Positions 1 through 12,000 of a DNA stretch of 64,000 bases are shown here, piece after piece. A program made the position numbers and the translations under genes. The stretch's first letter is position 1, and each line of letters begins with the position of its first letter. The DNA comes from Isoetes taiwanensis (taxonomy: Eukaryota > Streptophyta > Lycopodiopsida > Isoetales > Isoetaceae). Where the stretch lies: contig JAJEKV010000003.1 in NCBI GenBank assembly GCA_021234155.1, positions 20,878,386 through 20,942,385 of the forward strand, written 5' to 3'. A model generated the notes under the pieces. The model searched no databases, had not been told where the DNA came from, and saw only the letters and a program-made list of their open reading frames with translations.

Positions 1-674
1 TCAATCCATTTATGCAAACCACCTCGACTTGAGTACTGCTACCAGTTTCTAGAAATGGGAAAGGTATGAACGCTTGATTATTTTGTTGAAATTTTCTTGT
101 ATCAACTAATCACCTCAAGTGATCTGGAGATTTTAACCTCAACTTGAACATAGTTTCAAGTTGGCTTCTTGTGTTCGACTCTTCAAGCTAGGTTGAGGGT
201 CAATAGTCTGGTCGAAATCAATTCCAGAAATTTGTCTAACCCCTTTGGCTACAAAATGGGCTTTCAAGTATGATATTTCTCCAATAGAGTTATATTTAAG
301 CTTGAACACCCATCTGGATCCAAAAATGATGATTTCCAGGCCTGAAAAACAACACTCCAAGTATTGGCCTCAAGAATTAAATCATATTCTTTTCTCATGG
401 CTTCCAACTATTGTGACTTTTTGGGTGTGAGCATAGCTATTTCATATGATATTGGCTCAATATATTACTCAGAAATGTGGAATATATCATCCTCTTCCCA
501 TACAGATAGTCTTCGAGCTCGAAGAGGTCTACATGGAACTGCAATAGACTGAGATACAACAGGGGGTTCAATACTAGAGTTTGAGGGCAAAGGATCTTCA
601 ACATGGCACAGGATCTTCAGGGTTTGAAGGTTCAGGTACAGTAGCATTGACTCATGAGGGAGTTTCTTCTTCAA
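1..674 (-). pseudogene. Copia reverse transcriptase N-terminal part (RVT_2, broken, cut by window)
   Basis: Around 330-180 the minus strand reads NTWSVV and then WVFKLKYNSIGEI, LKAHFVAKG and GIDFDQT, which match the start of the copia RVT_2 domain (family pattern KWVFK..N..G...YKARLVAKG..Q..GIDY..TF). Upstream, 674-465 is the linker between integrase and RT. In-frame stops and frame changes separate the pieces. The catalytic YVDD box would lie before position 1 and is not in the window. Confidence 0.78.
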
Positions 675-699
675 TCATAATAAATGAAGGTGGTGGAGT

Positions 700-1701
700 A
701 GTGACAGAGAAACATGACTCAAACTCATTGAAGGATGCATGAGCAGTGATCAATAGGGTCTTTGATGTAGATCACCTATAGGCTTTTCGAGTAGCATAGT
801 ATCCAATGAACATGAAGCCATTGATTTGGCAGAAAGTTTTGCCTAATGGAGGACAAGTGCAAAAGCAAGGCATCCAAAAACTTATAAATGCTTTAGACTT
901 ACAGATCTTCTTGACCAAGCTTCTTCTGGTAGCCGATTGTTGATGCCACTGTGAGATGCTCTATTTATAAGATATACTGCAGTAAGAACAGCTTCTGCCC
1001 AAAATTCTGCTAGAATTTGTCGAGCACTGAGCATAGTTCTTGCCATCTCAATGATAGTCCTATTTGCATGCTCAACTCTGCCATTTTATTCAGGAGTATA
1101 GGGAGTTGTGATCCGATGTTCAATCTCTTCTCTTATGCAGAAGTTTCTGAATGCATTTGATGTGAATTCACCTCCGTCATCACTTTTCAGAACACCTAGT
1201 TTGTTACATGTAAACCTCTCTGCTTACAAAAGAAAAGTTGTGGATTTTGTGAAGGCCTGAGTCTTGTTTTGAAGCATATGTACAAAATGTTTTCTAGAGT
1301 AATCAACTAGGATCAATATGAAATATCAAACTCATTGCATAGTTGAAGGCTTGAACTCCTTGCAGAGTTGAATTCTTGATTGAGCCGCACAAGTCAACAT
1401 GAAGTAACTCAAGAATTCTAGAGGCTCTAGCAAAGGCAGAAAAAGAGGCTCGAGTAATTTTGTTTTCAAGACAATGGTTGCATGGCAAGGTAGAGGAGGA
1501 CTTATTAGGTAAGTACCTTTTATGAATCAAATGGTCCATTCGTGCAGACGAGATATGACCAATTCTAGAGTGCCACAAGGCTTGGGGAGTATTCAATACC
1601 GCAAGATTCACGTCTTCAAAAATATTTGCAATTTGGTAGAGGTGCAGCAGGCGTATTACTACCCAGATTAACCCCCTCTCCCCACCCTGAAGGGCTTTCA
1701 A
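700..1701 (-). pseudogene. Copia integrase with HHCC zinc finger (broken)
   Basis: The segment opens with a GAG_pre-integrase/HHCC finger: HSRIGH supplies the histidine pair and CNHC the cysteine pair, followed by a core reading LLHVDLCG. Further down (about 1200-1000) come SDDGGEF and a TPYTPE-stop-NGRVEHANRT stretch, the usual D and E regions of the copia DDE core, with a TAA where Gln is normal. The segment ends with AEFWAEAVLTAVYLINR, conserved in copia integrases. At least two lesions break it. Such enzymes insert the cDNA copy of the element; this copy cannot make a full protein. Confidence 0.8.
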
Positions 1702-2224
1702 GAGAAAACCGTGGCAACAATAAGATTGCTGACAAGCTGTAAAAATATATGAAAAGTAGGGATGGCTAAGGCATGTCGCCTTCTACTACTGCAACAAGTC
1801 TCTGCAGCATTTTCGGCCTTTTTGAACAAGGGACTAGTAACAGGAAAGGCTATACATCCAACATTCATGTTCCGATGGTCACCCGTCAAGTTTGCATGCT
1901 CCTCTCCAACTAGTCTCTATATTCTTGCCAATATGGAAAATCCTAATCCATTTGCTCCATATTTTAGAGATGGTTCCATGCCGCTAGTTCCTTACACATT
2001 GCTGCATAATCCAGTTGCTCCATATCTTAAAGATGGTTACATGCCTCTACTTCTTCTCACATTGTTAGAATGCAAATGCCAAGTTCCAGTCCAGAACATC
2101 CTGTTAAAATGGAAAAAACTTGTTTAACCCCTCTCTCTTCATCTTCAACAACTATCGAGATGCGCCCGTGGTTCTGGCAAAATATTAGGGACCATAATTT
2201 TTTTATAAAATTTTGCCTAAAATT
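1702..2224. other. Spacer between copia remnant and LINE
   Basis: No convincing coding signal was found. The minus strand could be decayed copia gag/protease, but no CCHC knuckle or DTG/DSG motif was seen. A short direct duplication is visible near 1930-2060 (units containing TTTGCTCCATAT and GTTGCTCCATAT, each followed by GATGGT and ATGCC-type sequence). Confidence 0.4.
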
Positions 2225-2242
2225 AACCATTGTTAGTGTTTT
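2225..2242. repeat. Target site duplication, left copy
   Basis: AACCATTGTTAGTGTTTT occurs here and again at 7251-7268. It flanks the LINE exactly, and the T-run that follows here is the poly(A) tail of the minus-strand element. The last Ts are shared with the tail, so the duplication is 15-18 bp. Confidence 0.9.
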
Positions 2243-2400
2243 TTTTTTTGAAGAATTGTGTGATCAATATATTAAAAGAATGGTAATGTTACAAAGCAAG
2301 TGAGGAGGAAGGAGAACTGCCCCAAAGAGACAGCGATATCTCGACACTCCACAACAACCTCACAGAAAAACTGCAACTCTACTGCTGTACAAACTGACCA

Positions 2401-5400
2401 TCACCATCTACAACACCCAAGAAGTCCCGCCAAATGGCAAACTTCCGCTCTACTAATCCCGTGAACACCAGAAAGCTTTGAAATAGCTTGTATCTGAGTC
2501 GAGGAATCAGAGAGGCTCGGTCTTTGAATCCCCCGAAAGATCCACAGCCGCCGCTTCCAAATCAGCCACACCAACCAAGCCACGATAGATGCAAGGCTTT
2601 GCTGCCGCAAGCGGCCAAGCACCGAGGATACACATGAAGCAAAGAATCGGTGGCTAGTCAATCTCACCTGAAACAGAGCCCTAACCCAATCCCAGACAGC
2701 ATGCAAATGAGGGCATAAAACCAGACAATGCTCCACAGTCTCACGATGAAGGCCACAACAAGGGCAAAGAGGGCTCACACCCAGCCTAAACTGACTCCCA
2801 AGGGCATTCACCACGATCTGGCGGTGCACCACCGCCACGAAGCACCCTAACCCGGTGGGGAAGTGAGCTCCATGTCCACGTCTAAACCGAAAGCCATCGA
2901 GAACCGGAAGCTGCGAGAGACCACTTGCACGAAGGGGGATTATGTGTCATGAATAGCCAGCATCCGATAACAAGACCGCACAAAACAAGAAGACACAACA
3001 TCCGGATGAACCTTCCAAACCTGCACCACCACATCATCCTGAGGGACTATAGGTATGTGTAGCGGAATACTCCCCGCCACTTGTTTCCTAGATAGCGGTC
3101 CACGCGCCTCAGCGAAAAGCGAGCTCGAAGAACTCCCACGAAGCTAGCTGACCACCCCAATACCAATCCTCCAAGGTGAGCCACAGCAGCTCGCCTCCAA
3201 CGGGCTCAAGCGTCCAGAGCATGCACGGTGGCAGCCAAGAGCAAGTGCGCAGGGGGTAGAGGAACCCACAAGAAAGGAGAAGAGTGGTGATAAATTGAGG
3301 CATAATCTAGCTGGAAGAGCACACGCACATGATCCCAAGCCCGCAGCACCCCCGTGAGAAAAGGGGATGCATGTGGGAAGGGCCGGAGACCATACAACTG
3401 TGCCCAGGGCAACTCCACATGCATAGACGGCTTCCCAAACGCCACACAATGGCGAAAAGACTGCAACAACAACGCCGCACCAGGAGAAGATGCTCCATCC
3501 TGCAAAATGCTCCAAACAAACTTGGAGACCAACACCTTATAACTATGCAGTGCCAAATCCAGAATGGCCAAGCCCCCATCCTCCCGGGGGCGGAGACACT
3601 TCCACCAAGCCACTTTAACAACCGCCCCTTCATCATCCCCGCCCCACACAAAATTTGAACAATCTTATCCAAAGCACGTATCTTACTCTCGGGAGCTAAC
3701 ATCGCGAGATCTTTGTATACACATGAGTGCTACAAAGCACCGACTTGGCAACGGTGATCCTACCGCCATGGACAACTTGCTACCCTTCCACCAATTGAGG
3801 TGTTTCTGCAACCCCTGCAAAATCTCATCCCACACCCTCCCCATGGAAACATCCCCTCCAAAGGGAATACCCAACATCTTAGTACACACATTACCTGGAA
3901 GCACCTTCCAAGGGAATAGAGCCAAACAAGGGGGAGGTCGAGTCACTGGGCCCATAATGCGGAGCACTTACCCCAATTCGGAAGAATGCCCGAGGCCAAG
4001 GAGAAAGTAATCCAAACCAAACCCTTCACATTCATAAATTCCTCTCTTACGCCACCAAGAAGAGGAAAGTGTCATCGGCAAACTGGTTAATAATCTGCTG
4101 GCTACCATCCTGCATCGAAGCCCATCCACCACCCCCTCCTCCCTGCGGACTAAAACAAGCGAGGCGGTGCCTCGCCACAATCGTAAACAAAAGCGGCGCC
4201 AAAGGGCACCCCCGACGCACCCTACGCCTAAGGAAAAAGGCGGAGGGTTCACCCCGCACACCACCGTAGCCCGTGGCTGACCTATGCGACTTCATGATAT
4301 CTCAGTAAAAGCGTGGACCCATGTTTCAACGCTAACATCATGGCAGACAAGAACTCCCAACGGACACTATCGTAAGCTTTGGCAAAGTCAAGCTTAAGAT
4401 AGGCAATGGCTTGACCTGTTCTCCTGGCCCAATAAAGGCCCTCATAAGTTGCGGCAACATTAGTCAAAATGTTCCTCCGGGGACAAACCGGTGATCGCAC
4501 CTTACTAATGGAAGAAATCAACACCGGCTTCAACTTCTCGCGGGGCTTTCGCAATAATCTTATACACAGAGGACAAGAAGGAGATAGGCCTCCAATCATT
4601 AATAGTAGAAGGCTTCTTAACTTAGGAATCAAGGAAATGCATGCGGTATTCAAGATCTTATCCATTTGAGAAGATTGCAGCAACTCAAGATACACCTGGT
4701 ACACAGACTCGCCAGCCCACTCCCAATAAGTCCGAAAGAACTCCACGGGGAATGCCATCCAGCCGGGACATTTATCCTTGCCCATGCACATACATGCCTC
4801 GCTAAATCCTCTCGGGAGAGCTCACGCTCCAAGCTCTCCCCGATTTGGTGAGGCAGAATAGATGGCTTACTGGGCCCCAAAACAAGCTCCTGCATCTCCC
4901 GCTCATAGGGAAGAGTGCTTGTGCCACGAAAAACTCGAGAAATGAGCATGCACATACCCTCTGCAAATCAGCGGGATCCTCCAAAGTCCGGCCATCGAGG
5001 GCAAAGCAAGGAACGCCATAGATCTTTCATGATAGTATTTGCCCTAGCCGCTCTGAAGAACACCGAGCGAACTTGTGTCCCCTTCTTCAACTGGGTAAGG
5101 GGGCCGCCTTCACACGCGCCTCGCACTTTAACCTGCTCTAGAGCAACAATGTCTTTGCAACACCGCATTCTCCCTAATGCCATCGAAGGTCTGGCGGCGA
5201 ATCTTCTCAACTCGATAGAGACCATGCAACTCCTGCCGCTCTGGCACTGCGCGGCGCCTACCAAAGACCTTGGCAAAGCGGCTTCACCACGGCAACGCGG
5301 TCACCATACCGGACATACCCGCCGGAGATGAAAAGGTATCAAGCCACAACTCGGCACTGGGCGAGAAATGCGCATCGGCCGGCCGGGTGTTCAAGCGGAA

Positions 5401-6240
5401 CACCGATCCTAGAGGGCGAGAGCAAACCGCACCTTTGGACACAACACGAGGGTAATGATCAGAAATGGAGGTAGACAGAATGTTACTCCGGCGCAAAGAG
5501 GGCACACCATCCAGTGCGCATGGGGAAGCATAGCACCGGTCATGCCTATCATACGCCCGGCCCGCACCAACCACGCCTATTACAATAGGTGAAAGACAAG
5601 TCCCGGGGACCTCAACCAAGGCCAAATCACGCAACAAACGAGACCATCGGGTCCCTCTCAAACCCATGCACAACACGGGTTCCGAACCGCAGGCGATCCT
5701 CTACTGGCTCTACCATATTGAAGTACCCTAACGGCAACCAAGCGACACGCAACCCACCAAGGGCTCGCCCAACTTATTCCTGGACTGTGGCCCACAAAGC
5801 ACCCCGCTGAGAAGGCTGATTAGAGGCATAAACATTAACAATCCCCCACTCTTGCCCTCCCTCCAACCACTTAATTATTGCCCACCGACCAAACACATGC
5901 TGGCTGCAGTGCGTGACACGCACATCCATCCTCCAAGCAATAAGAGTACCCCCACTAGTCGCCCGGAAGAAGAAGCAATAGAGGCAAGCGCCTACCAACC
6001 ATATTCATGAGCACTGGACATATCACCCCTGTGACACTTATGCTCCTGAATGCAAACAATATCGGGCCGCAAGCGCGAAGTGCCAAAGAAACCGCAGGCC
6101 CTCTTACTACTAGAGGACCGCACCCCACACATTCCAACTAAGGATCGACCTATTCATCCCGGAAGGAGAAGTGTCAACCCCACATGCCTACCCACCGGGC
6201 CATCAGCCCACTCCACGAGTCATCATCTAGAGCCGGAGGA
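2401..6240 (-). pseudogene. LINE ORF2: endonuclease, reverse transcriptase, zf-RVT (broken)
   Basis: Endonuclease/exonuclease/phosphatase domain, about 6240-5300: LRPDIVCIQEHK carries the catalytic Glu, followed later by GGTLIAW and VNVYASN. RT domain, about 4950-3970: PAEF-like FPVEFFRTYW, NTACISLIPK, RNILTNVAATYEG, YLKLDFAKAYDSVRWEFL, RGCPLAPLLF and the active-site box FADDT. C-terminal zf-RVT, about 2800-2700: CPCCGLHRETVEHCLVLCP. It would nick the target and prime reverse transcription on it. Several frames are needed to read through, so it is inactive as written. The family length of about 1,200-1,300 residues fits the span. Confidence 0.9.
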
Positions 6241-7250
6241 TTAATCACGGCAATGTGACCCACAGTCGCGCTACGTGACATTCCACTTCCAACACGTGTT
6301 GGAAGTCCCCCCGGCACCTCCATAGAGTCATGGGCCACACTAGTCTCTACCTCCAACCGGGCTGCTCCCGCCACCTCATGCTCAAAGACATACCGCCTTC
6401 TGGGACATCCCCAGCGGGGAGCCCCGGCCCCTCCCACGCCCGCCCCTCGGACCTAGCCACAACCAAATCATCCGAGCCCTCCCCGAGCCATCACGCCCCT
6501 AGCCCCGCCATCCAATGGGCAGCCAGCAGCAAGCCTGCCCCGCCCTCGTCCCACACCACCTCTCCCAACCACACCACCTCGTCCAACTCCACTCACCGCA
6601 CCACGGAGTCCTCTACCTGTTGCCTCAGGAACAGAGGAATCCTGGGCTCCTGCATAAGCACCCGCAACCCCTACCACATCACAAGCACCAACAGGATCCT
6701 CAACAGGGTCAGATGGTAGCACAATAGATGGAAACATCCGCCTGATCTCAGAGCCATTCAAAAGCTTCAATCGGAAGAGAAAATGCCAAGGACCACTACG
6801 CACTGGAAGAGAAGTGGGCACAGGCTGCAAAGCAGGCAGAGCAACACAGATCTTGGGGACCTGCACAATAGAATGAGCCAAATATACACCCAGGCCATTA
6901 GCCATAGAAACCAAGAAATCAGGCACCATCAGATCAGGAGGAAGATCTTGAATCTGGAATCAACACGGGATTTTAACCGCTGTCAAAGAACTGGTGGACA
7001 TTGCCGGAGTATAATACTGATACAACACATAAGATTCACCCAAAGTATCCACCCCCCGACTAACCAATTGCCGCACGTAAGACTCAGCCTCAAACATGAT
7101 TATGAAGAAATTATTTGGTAGGAATTTCAGAGACTGATACCTGGGCAAACCAATCCGTCTCAGATGTCCGGCAAGCCAAGAGCTAAACCTCCTCGTGTCC
7201 AATATGTAACCCGTGAAGTAGCCCAATACTGCAAATGAAACTAGATTCTC
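6174..7250 (-). pseudogene. LINE ORF1, DUF4283-like RNA-binding protein (truncated)
   Basis: The first residues at the junction read ENLVSFAVLGYFTGY, followed by LRRIGLPRYQSLKFLPNNFF and, after a frame change, GLGVYLAHSIV and SGPWHFLFRLKLLNG. This matches the DUF4283 domain of plant L1 ORF1 proteins, which bind element RNA. The rest (6700-6174) is Pro/Ala/Gly-rich low complexity. The N-terminus is missing because the insertion is 5'-truncated. A zinc knuckle, common in this ORF, was not found. Confidence 0.72.
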
Positions 7251-7268
7251 AACCATTGTTAGTGTTTT
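7251..7268. repeat. Target site duplication, right copy
   Basis: Identical to 2225-2242 (AACCATTGTTAGTGTTTT). Removing one copy and the LINE restores continuous AT-rich host sequence. Confidence 0.9.
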
Positions 7269-8081
7269 CAATATCCTTTCCTTTTAAATTGTAGGCTGAT
7301 GTTGCAACCTTAAGTCTCATCAAGAGATTATAACAAATGGAAAATTAGGTACAAAAACGTAAATGTCACATGACCAATAACCTTTTTTCACCATGCAAAT
7401 TTTCAAGAGTTTAAGAGAATCTAAAAAACTCCAGGGAAACTTGAAGTGGTATCTTTCACTTTGGCTCATTTTCCATCTAAAGCACAAACTCCTTTATAAT
7501 GATTTAGAAAAGTGAAATGTAAGGCTTCTGCGATAAATTTCTTCTAGCTAGTAAACGTGTGTCTGGCATTGCCTCACTAATCTAGGAGCTTGTGTCTCTT
7601 TTCTTACCTTTAACCCTAAGTGTGTTAGTCTTCCGACACATCATGTGTGATGTCGGATGTTATTATTGGGCACATGTTGATGTTTGCAAGGGTGGACTTG
7701 CCCTTGTTGAAGTTGCAGACACATAATACCAAATGCATTATACATATAGTAGACAAATTACATCCCATCTTATTTAAGCAAATTTCATTCGAAATGCGCT
7801 TTTGTCAAACATTTCCAAGTCGAAATTGAGCCCCATCAGGTGAACACTTCCTTCTATCCACAATAGAATACATTAAGAGTGACCACAACCTTCCTAATTT
7901 GGCAAAGGAGGAGAGCCCCCCTCCCCAAGCTTGATCTGGCAAAAATTGGAGGCCTGGAGTGGAACACTCCAAATGAACTAGCCTTGGAAGTCACCATCTC
8001 CCTTTTCAAATCACAAAATGACATGTAGACGCCTTATTGAAGTACTACTACTATCTACGAATATAAAACCTACCTTGCCTC

Positions 8082-8112
<31 letters not shown>

Positions 8113-8364
8113 TACTACTACTACAAAAAAAGAAACAAGTTTTAAATAATTGGAATCCTAGTGGATGGCTATATAGCGAAAATATTTTCATGAGTTAAAA
8201 CAAAGAAGACAAAACCAATAAACAAGCCCTAATCACATCATCGACCAAACCATCAAGCACCGAACCCAAGTCTAAACAAAAGTGTAGCCATTCTTGCATA
8301 ACTTAAATCTAATGGCATGGTGGGATAAGCTAGAATTGTACAAACAGAAGCCATGGGTGTGATA
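7269..8364. other. Intergenic AT-rich sequence with a 27-A run
   Basis: No gene was recognised. An uninterrupted A27 lies at 8086-8112 and is bracketed by TACTACTACTA on both sides (8044-8054 and 8113-8123). This could be a degenerate retroposed tail with short flanking repeats or a simple-sequence expansion. Nothing else stands out. Confidence 0.5.
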
Positions 8365-8674
8365 GGTAAAAGCATGCTAGGGTGTGTCTTAAGAGTGTCA
8401 TTTAGAAACTATAGAAGTACCCAAAAAAGTAGTCAGCACTAGGTACTGAGTACCTGTGTAATAAAAAGCAACTTTTTAAATTGATATATAAATTTTCGAC
8501 CTTTGATAGTATTGCTTTTATCTTAACTTTGAATATTAACGTGTTTTTAACGTTTATTTGGAAATTTGAATTAGTTTGGATGAAAAGAAAGAGAAAAAAA
8601 TAATCAATCTTGAAGTACCTAGTATAGGTACTTTGGCAAGTTCCAAAAGTGGTACACTCTAACATGCTTTTACC
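8365..8674. mobile_element. MITE-like element with about 20-bp terminal inverted repeats
   Basis: The left end reads GGTAAAAGCATGCTAGGGTG and the right end, reverse-complemented, reads GGTAAAAGCATGTTAGAGTG, so the termini are inverted with two mismatches. The inner 250 bp are AT-rich and non-coding, with a second inverted pair around AGGTACT/AGTACCT. Length and structure fit a miniature inverted-repeat transposable element. No clear target duplication was found, so the superfamily is open. It lies just beyond the 3' end of the host gene. Confidence 0.6.
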
Positions 8675-9080
8675 CTCATACCAAAGAATATTTGAGCATA
8701 GTCTACAAAACTTTAGTTTACAGTTTACATGGCCAGTCGTTTACTTTGTTGGTTAAAGAGTTCTTTTGCTATCCTGGGAATAGCCTCAAATGTATTTACA
8801 ATGCAACATGATTTCTACCACACCTGAAACTTGAAGATGACTTTGCATGAAGTTCAAATCCCAATGTTCAAAAATTGTATTGCTTCCTTCCTCAATTTTT
8901 GGATACAAGTTCAGGTGCAAAGCTTTGATGACAGCAGAACCTTATTCCTGTGTCTTCTGCCTTGTTGAGGAATTTACATCACTCTAGCTCGACCTATTTT
9001 TTGGTCCTTCAATTTTATATTTACAAACATGTTGCACTGAATAATCAGGCAATACTTTGTATTCTAACACAACCTTGAGT

Positions 9081-12000
9081 TCATGCAGTCTGGGGTTTTG
9101 CTTTCTTCTTTTGCCTTTTCCTCTTGGTTTCTTGTTTCCTTTGATATTCTGCATTCAGATGTTCTACTATTTCTCGCTCTTCTTCATCTTTATCAACTAC
9201 CTGCCAATCTCCCAAGAAGTCAGGATGCACAATAAAGCAAGTTTTATGTGATTACAGAAAGAGAAAAGAGGACAAGGGGATCAATCAACACCATGAAATG
9301 ACATCGAAAAAGTTCATTGGTTTGATTATACAAGGTGGTGCTTTTTACAACTAGAGATCCTAAGAAACCATACAAATTATCCAGAATGCTTTGTTTAAAA
9401 ATCTGCAGTTCCAGAGCGAGAAGAACCAGTACTGCATTATGAGGCTAGGAAATCCACACCTCTTTCAACTTCAAAAAATCTCTCCAAATATTTTCTCCAG
9501 CTATACGTGGTTTGGGTCTGCATCAAACTAGAAAACCTCAGCACCATGGGTGTAAAAGGAGAATACCATTTGATTGTTCAGGATACCAAGAAAAACAATT
9601 TTAATAAGTGGTCAAAGTGGAAAATGATTAGCATGTAGCAGAAAATGATCAGCATGTTGTGGAGGTCAGCATAAGAAACATAAATGAATTGTAAACTAGT
9701 CAATAATTAAAAGAAAGGCATTCTTAATAATTCTTATTGTTGTTCATAACCACATTTAAGGGCATGGAACATAATAGGTAGCATGAATTTTCTTTTCCAT
9801 TTTCAATCTTAGTCAGAAAAGCCTTTCATAATGTTTCTCGTTTTCTGCTTTAGCATTTGTGACTAATAAATAGTAATCAATTCGGAGACTGTGGCCAACT
9901 AATAGGTTATATTTTAAGCTTCTTTTCTACTAGATGTAGTTCGCAAAGTAGGAGACTGAAACGAAATAAATTCACAATAAGGACTTTACTCACCCATGAA
10001 GCTCTGTATCAAGCGGTGATTGAAATCCAGATCTGTACTGAACCCACAAACAGCCAGAAGTTTTATCTTCCAAATTGGCATATCTAATTAGAGGAGAATT
10101 TTAGTACTTTATATCCAAAGTCAAGCACAAATATTATACTTGCAATAAAGCTATAAAGCTTATAAGATCTACAATATGCTTCTCATTAACAGTGTAAAGA
10201 TACATGAAGCATGGTTCACTGACTAAAAATAAATGATGTATCAGGAAGTGGATTTTGATGGAAATCTAAAGCACATCACTAACATAGAATTTTAGGACCC
10301 CAGTAAATAATTTTTAATTCAAATGATAGTCTATGCTTTTAAATGCCACTTGAATATGAGCTCTTACAAATATCTGTAGATTTACTGTCCGTAGATTTAT
10401 TCAATGAAATAGCCTAACTTCTGTTGTCTGAAAGGTCATCTACTGGGATACATAAGTATTTGGACTAATGAAGTTGGTTTTCAATTACCCTTTCCTGGTC
10501 TTCACAAAAATTTATGTTCATTGACACTACCTTGTTAAAATCTAAGGCATGTTGGACCTTCATAAATTCCCCTATAACAATAAGCTATATAATATTTGTT
10601 TTCAAAGAACAGGTTCTAGCAAACAATAGGAATTATGCAACATCAAATTCCTTGTTGTCAACAATAGGTTAAGAAATTACTTTACTCCAAGCACAGTAAC
10701 AACCACACCAAGGGAAGTTGTAACCAACTCATTTGCCTGTAGGGAGATGCAGATATGGGTCAATTTAATTCAATAACCATATTCCAACACAAGCAGTAAA
10801 CTGGATGAAATTCCTCACTTGTCTAACACCAAATGGTAAAAGATCATCAACGCTGGTATAAAAAGCAGGAGGCTTCTTCTTTTTTTTCTTCTTTTCTTTC
10901 TTAGGTCTAGAAGCAGCATTCGTCCTTAATGGCTCTACCATCGCTGAAAGATAGTTCCTGATCCATACAATTGAGGCGACGAACTTACTAAAATACACGC
11001 GATGGCATGTGCCTGCATCGCATTGATAGATATTAAGTTTCAGAAAGAAATATAGGATGGAAGACATAGGCTTATTTGTCCATGGTTAAAAGATCACTAC
11101 GTACCAATTTCAGTTCCGGTGGATTCCTCCTAAATTTGTGAATGCAGCATTGGATAGGGCCACCATAGCCACCGCCTAAGATCTTTGGACGCAGAGATGC
11201 ATTGTGCTAGTTTTCTGCTTGCATTTCTCGTAATTTCAACATTTCTTTAAGCAATTTGACGTGTCATTCCCTCATTCGCTTGCATTTTACATTTGGCATT
11301 TAATTTGACCTTGGCCACGTTTCATCTAAACCTAGGCCATGCAAAGTTTATCATGAATGGAAATGATATGTTCTAATGAAAGGAGGAACTGGCAAAGAGG
11401 CGTAACAAAAAGTTTTAAGCCTTAAGCACAATGTGACACAACCAGATGTAATAAAAATAACATTAAGTGCACATATCATATATTATATAACTTAAACAGC
11501 AAATGCATCTGACATTAATTATACAATTTTGAAATGTGGTATGGTTTATGTCATATGGTGCTACTCATTTTTATCTCCTGAATTAAGAAACTTATGACAT
11601 GTTCATGTTTGGCATGCCATTAGTCTCACTTGTCATAGAAGTGTTGAATTGCTCTATCTTCCTTCACAAATTTCGAATTGAGGTGCGGTTTTTTGTCCCT
11701 TGCTCTATATCTCAAGTAGAAAAATAACATTATAATCAAAAATATCTTTCATCAAGACAGTTTTATTTTGTGTGAACATGAAGCTTCTGGTACTTGACCC
11801 CTTTGGGTTTGCTAGAGCATAACTCACAAAAATGGAAGCTGATACATTTTTATGTATATTTCATGCAAAGCTTGACTGCCATATATGTGAAGCTTGTCTT
11901 TGGTTTTATATGATTTATTTTGTTAACCTTCAAAATGCACTTTAATGGTCCATCACGGGACAGGTCTAGTGTTAGGGACTACATCATGATACATATAAGC

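Larger units (their letters stand above)
1..1701 (-). mobile_element. Ty1/copia retrotransposon pol remnant
   Basis: On the minus strand the order is pre-integrase zinc finger, integrase core, then reverse transcriptase, which is the copia order (integrase before RT). All parts carry stops or frameshifts, so the copy is dead. The RT end runs off the window start and no LTR was recognised. The gag side should lie above position 1701, but no clear gag or protease motif was found up to the LINE at 2241. Certain as a copia remnant; the lineage within copia is not assigned. Confidence 0.85.
2241..7250 (-). mobile_element. L1-type LINE, 5'-truncated
   Basis: A non-LTR retrotransposon on the minus strand with ORF1 (DUF4283-like), ORF2 endonuclease, reverse transcriptase and a C-terminal zf-RVT cysteine motif in the standard plant L1 order. 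The 3' end is the poly(A) run (Ts at 2239-2249). An 18-bp target site duplication bounds both sides, so the limits are known. ORF1 starts inside its DUF4283 domain at the 7250 junction, showing classic 5' truncation. The repeated frame changes in ORF1 and ORF2 suggest an old insertion, or consensus errors. Confidence 0.92.

Noticed and set aside
1762..2303. Plus-strand ORFs between copia and LINE
   Set aside because: They overlap decayed copia sequence and the LINE poly(A) end; no domain.
3329..4010. Plus-strand ORFs within the LINE
   Set aside because: Antisense shadows of ORF2 without any domain signal.
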